The translations under genes and the position numbers were made by a program. This document shows positions 31,331-35,262 of a DNA stretch of 35,262 bases, in pieces; within the stretch, counting starts at the first letter, position 1; each line of letters starts with the position of its first letter. Source of the DNA: Candidatus Omnitrophota bacterium (lineage in GTDB: Bacteria; Omnitrophota; Gorgyraeia; Zapsychrales; Zapsychraceae); the NCBI GenBank assembly GCA_015232535.1, contig JADFZM010000001.1:1-35262 (forward strand), read 5' to 3'. The notes below the pieces were generated by a model that was given only the letters and a program-made list of their open reading frames with translations, ran no database searches and was not told the DNA's origin.

Positions 31331-31963
31331 TTATTTAGGTGCCGGAATCGGGGTAAAACCTTCCATCTCCCCTTCCCCTATAGTGAGCATTCCCTGTTTT
31401 TTGCGGCCGTTACGCAAATAGCTTATTTTGTAATCTTTTTCCGGCGGCGCTTTGGAAACAATATCTTTAAAATGCGCTAAGCTGGTTATTTTCTTGGAAT
31501 CGAAAGATAACAAAATGTCTCCGGCAACTAATCCTGCCTTCTGAGCCCAAGAACCACCCATCACTCCGGTAACTTTGACCTTTCCTCCTCCTATAGCGAT
31601 AACTTCCGCGCCCATTTCCTTAATAAGCGCCGGCTTCTCTTGCCCTGCGTATATCGGTGGAGCGGTTGTTACCGCTGCCGGCTGAAATCCCTGCTGAATG
31701 ATTTCCGGATTAACAATCTCTAGCGGAGGCTGAATTTCTCCCAGCAGATTTGGGTATTGAGAAAAGGCTGCTTGTTGATTACCGCCGATCGGGCAAGGAT
31801 ATGCCGCCTGTGCGAATTGTGTTTGTTGCCATATTTCCGAAGTAGTAATTTCATGGAATGCTTCTTCGGCGGCGGTTTGCACGTCTTGATGATTGCAAAT
31901 CGCCAGGATAAGCAAAGTTATAAAAAGCAATCCAAATATGGCGATCGTAGTTTCTCTTTTCAT
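31331..31963 (-). CDS. membrane-anchored PDZ protein with Gln/Ala-rich linker (MamE-like C-terminal part)
   Basis: 210 residues. Anchor helix at about 5-24, a Gln/Ala/Pro-rich linker (about 40-110) with AYPCPIGGNQQAAF, and one PDZ domain at about 115-195 (VTGVMGGSWAQKAGLVAGDILLSFD). There is no trypsin-like domain and no CxxCH. The linker is similar in style to the Cys repeats of the 27387-28205 protein (QQAAF/L next to a Cys-Pro). PDZ domains of MamE type recruit magnetosome proteins; this one may do so without a protease. Function otherwise unknown. Confidence 0.8.
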   Translation of the reverse strand: MKRETTIAIFGLLFITLLILAICNHQDVQTAAEEAFHEITTSEIWQQTQFAQAAYPCPIGGNQQAAFSQYPNLLGEIQPPLEIVNPEIIQQGFQPAAVTTAPPIYAGQEKPALIKEMGAEVIAIGGGKVKVTGVMGGSWAQKAGLVAGDILLSFDSKKITSLAHFKDIVSKAPPEKDYKISYLRNGRKKQGMLTIGEGEMEGFTPIPAPK

Positions 31964-32015
31964 TAGAGCCCTCTCATAAATAATAATTTACTTTTAAATC
32001 TTAGCCCGTTTGTAT

Positions 32016-32195
32016 TTATGCAGTTTGCGTTTCCGGGCGGCCTAACAAGAAATAAAGCATCACGCCGATAATAGGAACAAAAATGATTAAGGCGATCCAA
32101 AGGAGTTTCTTTTCGATAGATAGCCTGGTTCTAATCGCATCTACAATAGCTACAACGTTGAAGATTACGATAAAAGCCGTGATTAAGAATTCCAT
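32016..32195 (-). CDS. 59-aa two-TM PLDc_N-type protein
   Basis: 59 residues from ATG 32195. The product has two hydrophobic helices (about 2-20 and 29-50) and the PLDc_N signature LLWIALIIFVPIIGVMLYFLLGR. The frame is open further upstream (ATG at 32255), where it would add a run of seven arginines, but those codons are a tandem AGG repeat directly before ATG 32195, which reads as an exceptionally strong Shine-Dalgarno tract. The shorter start is therefore preferred. Its size and topology resemble MamI, but the family match is to PLDc_N, so I do not use that name. Confidence 0.75.
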   Translation of the reverse strand: MEFLITAFIVIFNVVAIVDAIRTRLSIEKKLLWIALIIFVPIIGVMLYFLLGRPETQTA

Positions 32196-32215
32196 TCTCC
32201 TCCTCCTCCTCCTCC
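32196..32215 (-). promoter_or_regulatory. tandem AGG ribosome-binding tract
   Basis: The minus strand reads GGAGGAGGAGGAGGAGGAGA immediately before ATG 32195. It offers several overlapping GGAGG sites at about the right spacing. This decides the start of the 59-aa gene and implies high translation. Confidence 0.65.
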
Positions 32216-32294
32216 GAATTATTTCGGAGGGTTTACGGTTTGTCATTATTCCCATGAATAATGATTGATTATGATTTCTTACAAATCTTAAATT

Positions 32295-33272
32295 TTATAC
32301 AAAGAACAATTTTATCGCGAAAACAATTAAAACAACAACAAAAAGATATAATGTGATTTTTGTGTTTAATCTTGGCGCGATACGCGCCCCGACCTGAGCC
32401 CCCACAAGAACGCCTACTCCCATCCACATGGCCTCCGCGAACATGACATTACCGAAATAAACATGCGGGATAAGGGCGATAGCGCAAGTCAAAAGCGTTA
32501 CAAAGTGGCTGGTCGCGGTAGCAACATGCATCGGGTAAAACAAAAGAAAGATTAAGATAGGCACTTGGAAAACGCCTCCGCCTATGCCAAGAAAACCGCA
32601 AAAGAACCCTAAAAGCAGGTTCATCGCGATTCCTAGTTTGTCATTGGCGTAAAAGTCATAGGAAATATTAAAGCGGTCGATGAACCTTACCCGGCGGTAG
32701 CCTTCTCTTTTAGCTTCTCTTAGGAATGTTTGTTTTTGCTGCGCGGTTTTTTCTATCTTGCCTACGCTGTAAATCGTGTAAGCCGCCAGCAATATCAAGA
32801 AAATTCCGAATATTATATTGAAGAAAATTAAATTGAACCAGTGATGTATATAGCTGGATATAAAAGCTCCCGGCATTGCCGCCAGGGTAAATTTAATCCC
32901 TCCTCTGTAATCTATCCTTTTTTGAAGAGCGTATCCCGAACATCCTGAGGCGGCATTTAAAAACACGATAAAAAGCGATGTGGCTACTAGAAACTCATTA
33001 TCCCAGCCGAAAAAGAAAACAAGTATGGGTAAAATAAGCGGGCCGCCGCCGATGCCGACGATAGTCCCGTAACAGCCGATAGCGAAACCGATTATAATCA
33101 AAAGCCATACCGGCTGCTCGATAGCGATTGCGCTGGGTATTGCAAACGGCAGATGCACCCGAGAAGTTGGGGAGCTGAACATCGCCGTTAAGGCCAACAT
33201 TGATATTGCAATGCCTATAGCGATATTCAGATATCCGACTACATCGTAACTGGTTGTCCTTGTCCTGCTCAA
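32295..33272 (-). CDS. TauE/SafE-family permease (MamO C-terminal-like)
   Basis: 325 residues with about eight to nine membrane helices. Two homologous halves carry the family signature GTIVGIGGGPLILPIL (around 68-83) and GFLGIGGGVFQVPILI (around 226-241). A cytoplasmic loop of about 45 residues with KREGYRRVRFIDRF separates them. TauE/SafE proteins export sulphite or other small anions, and in magnetotactic bacteria a TauE-like domain forms the C-terminal half of MamO. Here it stands alone, without a protease part. Its downstream neighbour is the 59-aa protein and its upstream neighbour (across a repeat-filled gap) the MamN-like permease. Confidence 0.86.
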   Translation of the reverse strand: MSRTRTTSYDVVGYLNIAIGIAISMLALTAMFSSPTSRVHLPFAIPSAIAIEQPVWLLIIIGFAIGCYGTIVGIGGGPLILPILVFFFGWDNEFLVATSLFIVFLNAASGCSGYALQKRIDYRGGIKFTLAAMPGAFISSYIHHWFNLIFFNIIFGIFLILLAAYTIYSVGKIEKTAQQKQTFLREAKREGYRRVRFIDRFNISYDFYANDKLGIAMNLLLGFFCGFLGIGGGVFQVPILIFLLFYPMHVATATSHFVTLLTCAIALIPHVYFGNVMFAEAMWMGVGVLVGAQVGARIAPRLNTKITLYLFVVVLIVFAIKLFFV

Positions 33273-33320
33273 GAATGATTCCTTATTTTGTTCTTTAAAA
33301 TTTCAATGGGTAAAAGCATT

Positions 33321-33445
33321 ATGGGTCTGTTGCAAAACAACATATTGCGTCATCCTGAGCGAAGCGAAGGATCACATTGTCAACGAGATTCTTCGCCCTT
33401 CGGACTCAGAATGACGGAAAGCACTGAATCTCGCAACAGTCCCAT
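33321..33445. mobile_element. 125-bp MITE-like element with 13-bp terminal inverted repeats
   Basis: The ends ATGGGTCTGTTGC (33321-33333) and the reverse complement of GCAACAGTCCCAT (33433-33445) match at 12 of 13 positions. Inside lies a REP-like hairpin (33348-33416) that is closely similar to the repeat at 908-975. The outer TCTGTTGCAAAA resembles ends of IS6-family elements, but there is no transposase. No clear target duplication was seen. Confidence 0.6.
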
Positions 33446-33463
33446 TATTTAAATGATTGGGTC

Positions 33464-33489
33464 CCCTCCCCACGCTTTGCGGGGGAGGG
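33464..33489. repeat. GC-rich hairpin after the MamN-like gene
   Basis: CCCTCCCC-A-CGC-TTT-GCG-GGGGAGGG folds into an 11-bp stem with one bulged base. It lies 46 bp beyond the stop of the MamN-like gene. No T-run follows on the minus strand, so it is not a standard intrinsic terminator; it may be another dispersed repeat or stabilise the transcript's 3' end. Confidence 0.55.
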
Positions 33490-33534
33490 AATATTGCACC
33501 TACCCATTCAAATTTACAAAGAGTCCCTTATTAA

Positions 33535-35262
33535 CTACGGCAACATGCTTAAAATTACTATATATATCGAAGCTATAACTAAAAACATTAAAGCCGCAGG
33601 TATGCCGCGGCGCGAATAATTAGCGAAGCTCAATCCTTCCCGTGATTTACCGTCTACCCTGTTCGGATAAAGATCCTCGACCAGAGTTTGAGATATTATC
33701 CCTGCGCTGGCTCCCGTTATGCAGGCGCATGACCCGGCAATGGAGCCTAAATTAAGAGCCCACCAAATAACGTCGGTAAAATCAGCGTAACCCGAGCTCA
33801 TTATTATCGGTATAAAAAACGCGGTAGCCGGCCCGGCGTTCATGAAAGAAGTGAAAACAGCCATAAACCACATTAAAAGCAGTATGAATGCGACTTGATT
33901 TCCCATCGAAAGGCCGCTTAAAATATTTGAAATTATTTCTAAAAGGCCGGAATAAAGCGCTCCGCCTACTATAAGGAAAAGGGCAATAAAGAAAAGTATA
34001 TCCATTAAACTTATTTTTCGGATAACGTCTTTGGCTTTATGGTTTTCTATAGCTAAAAGGATAAACCCTCCTCCTAAGGCTATCGGGGCAAGGTGTACTT
34101 TGAATATAGGAAGTATAAAGAAGGCTACGATCACCGATCCCAAGACAAAAAGTACTCTTTTAATCGCCGGCCAATCCATAGGCATTTCTTCAAGCTCAAT
34201 TTCAACTTTTTTCAAAAAGGCTTTCTCTAACCCGGATAATTTGCTCTTTTTGATGTAACGGAATTCAAAAAACCACATATAGCCCAGAAAGACTACCATA
34301 AAAATAGCTCCGATAGGGAGCATGTACATAATGAAATCCAGGAAAGTCAAACCCGCGGTTGTGGCGATAAGCATATTGGAGAAGTCTCCGACCGGGGTCA
34401 TATTGCCGCCGATTGCCGATGATATTATTTCTGAGATAACTACCGGTATCGGGTCAAAGCCGAGCCCGCGGGCGACATAAATAGTGATCGGGACAATAAT
34501 CAGCATTATCGAGATATTGTTCATAAATGCCGAGGCGACGGCGGTCAGGATGCAGAGGGTCATTATTATCTTAAGTTTTTCCCCTCTCATAACGAGCAAA
34601 AGGCGTTTGGCGATATATTCGAAGAATTTCAAGTCTTCCAGGAATATCGAGAAAATGCTCATACCGACCAAAACGAAAATCGGGCTCATGCGGATTGAAT
34701 CGAAAGCCTCGCTTTGCCGGTAAAATCCGAGCGCCGATCCGGCGACAAGCATTAATACGGCTCCGAGCGTGACGCAAACCGTGCGGTTAAAAAGGTTCAT
34801 GAAAAGCATGGTGAAGGTGATGATGATAATCACGAGCGCGGTAAAAACCCCGATGCCGGTTGTGCCGAATATATCAATCCCTGTTTCGGCCGGTATCTTG
34901 CCGGTTACGGTCAGGTTACGGCTGTTTCGGGAAATCACAAAAGTAACATTGTCCCCGGGCTTGGTGTTTGACATAAGAAAAGCGAAATGATTGGCTGATT
35001 CGATGTTAACATTGTTGAACTGCATTATAACATCGCCTCTTCTTAAATCGATCAGCCTCCTGGCCGCTCCCGTCGGAGCACTGTTAATAAGCACCCCGGC
35101 GGCGTAAGGCAGGTTAAAATCTTTGGCGATAATAGGATTGACGGTTAAAACATCAAACTCCAGAGCGCTGCTTCCGCCTATTTGCGCGACACGGGAAGAG
35201 CCTTGTTGAGGCATGTTCTTTCGGTCGAAGAAAAGAGCCATCAATACGACTATTACAACTAG
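33535..35262 (-). CDS. mamN: PDZ-domain fused MamN-like (ArsB/NhaD) permease, partial
   Basis: At least 575 residues: the frame stays open to the right edge through a hydrophobic stretch (LVVIVVLMALFF), so the true start is outside the window. The visible order is the end of a membrane helix, a PDZ domain (about 20-115; AAGVLINSAPTGAARRLIDL, RRGDVIMQFNN) and a permease of some eleven helices. The permease has the ion-transporter pattern SAFMNNISIMLIIVPI, SSAIGGNMTPVGDFSNMLIA and the second-half SFMNAGPATAFFIPI. MamN of Magnetospirillum is an ArsB/NhaD-type permease without PDZ, thought to handle protons or anions in the magnetosome. The PDZ fusion is unusual and could tether the pump to the PDZ network of this cluster. 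The name is a reasonable, not certain, assignment. Confidence 0.78.
   Translation of the reverse strand, partial: LVVIVVLMALFFDRKNMPQQGSSRVAQIGGSSALEFDVLTVNPIIAKDFNLPYAAGVLINSAPTGAARRLIDLRRGDVIMQFNNVNIESANHFAFLMSNTKPGDNVTFVISRNSRNLTVTGKIPAETGIDIFGTTGIGVFTALVIIIITFTMLFMNLFNRTVCVTLGAVLMLVAGSALGFYRQSEAFDSIRMSPIFVLVGMSIFSIFLEDLKFFEYIAKRLLLVMRGEKLKIIMTLCILTAVASAFMNNISIMLIIVPITIYVARGLGFDPIPVVISEIISSAIGGNMTPVGDFSNMLIATTAGLTFLDFIMYMLPIGAIFMVVFLGYMWFFEFRYIKKSKLSGLEKAFLKKVEIELEEMPMDWPAIKRVLFVLGSVIVAFFILPIFKVHLAPIALGGGFILLAIENHKAKDVIRKISLMDILFFIALFLIVGGALYSGLLEIISNILSGLSMGNQVAFILLLMWFMAVFTSFMNAGPATAFFIPIIMSSGYADFTDVIWWALNLGSIAGSCACITGASAGIISQTLVEDLYPNRVDGKSREGLSFANYSRRGIPAALMFLVIASIYIVILSMLP

Noticed and set aside
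31331-31963. Calling this gene mamE
   Set aside because: It has a PDZ domain but neither the trypsin-like protease nor CxxCH haem motifs of MamE.
32016-32195. Calling this gene mamI
   Set aside because: Two-helix topology is similar, but the sequence fits PLDc_N and MamI-specific residues are not recognised.
33464-33489. Rho-independent terminator of the MamN-like gene
   Set aside because: Strong stem but no T-run on the minus strand; kept as a hairpin only.

Overview
The window is a gene-dense bacterial segment of moderate, somewhat AT-leaning base composition. Every gene I can support lies on the minus strand, so the text below reads from high to low coordinates. The content looks like a magnetosome-type (iron biomineralisation organelle) gene cluster of a deep-branching, diderm, uncultured magnetotactic bacterium. 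The supporting evidence is: a two-site magnetochrome protein (CxxCH in a PHxxRGxCxNCH context), a MamB-like cation diffusion facilitator (CDF) with an N-terminal CxxC plus a second CDF, FeoB, a PDZ-carrying MamN-like permease, a TauE-type transporter like the C-terminal half of MamO, several membrane-anchored PDZ proteins, two MamK/Mad28-type actin-like ATPases, a ParA ATPase and long coiled-coil proteins. The style resembles the mad-type clusters of Desulfobacterota, Nitrospirota and Omnitrophota more than Magnetospirillum. Omnitrophota is my tentative guess only; no rRNA or other phylogenetic marker is present.

Layout. (1) 35262-24651, membrane and redox module: PDZ-MamN (its 5' end is outside the window), TauE permease, a small two-TM protein, a PDZ protein, a Cys-rich MerR-like regulator with its own promoter, a membrane-anchored NifX/FeMo-co-type protein, zinc-ribbon protein, a 43-aa membrane microprotein, a NapH-like polyferredoxin, a PDZ protein followed by a Cys-repeat/magnetochrome protein (together like a split MamP), two CDF transporters and a PAS/Cys-cluster sensor. 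(2) 24635-18600, iron module: a DtxR-box-like operator over a promoter, then EcsC-like, a small helical protein, AmaP-like, FeoB, FecR-domain and DtxR-family regulator genes. (3) 18576-12517, a repetitive block that I cannot match to a described system: alternating small proteins that share an 'LGK' helical module, small membrane/basic proteins that share an 'SFxxG' motif, and HEAT-repeat proteins. (4) 12413-6698, cytoskeletal module: ParA, coiled coil, actin, intrinsic terminator, second actin with an N-terminal extension, two coiled-coil proteins. (5) 6671-2361, signalling module: CBS protein, two receiver proteins ending in histidine-phosphotransfer (DHp) helices without a kinase domain, a CBS-histidine kinase, a receiver protein, a cupin. 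(6) 2264-1, heavy-metal efflux: TolC/CusC-like outer-membrane protein and a CusB-like adaptor cut by the left edge.

How the parts may work together (inference): FeoB and the CDF pair would bring iron to a compartment. The PDZ, haem, ferredoxin and Cys-rich proteins would set its redox state and organise its lumen. The actins, ParA, coiled coils and the HEAT/LGK/SFxxG proteins would build and position a scaffold. The DtxR, MerR-like, PAS and CBS/receiver proteins would tie expression and assembly to iron, redox and energy state.

Intergenic DNA is short. The largest gap (33273-33534) holds a 125-bp inverted-repeat element and a separate hairpin. A related repeat lies in the 862-1004 gap at the other end, in the same orientation. 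No tRNA, rRNA, CRISPR array or transposase gene was seen.
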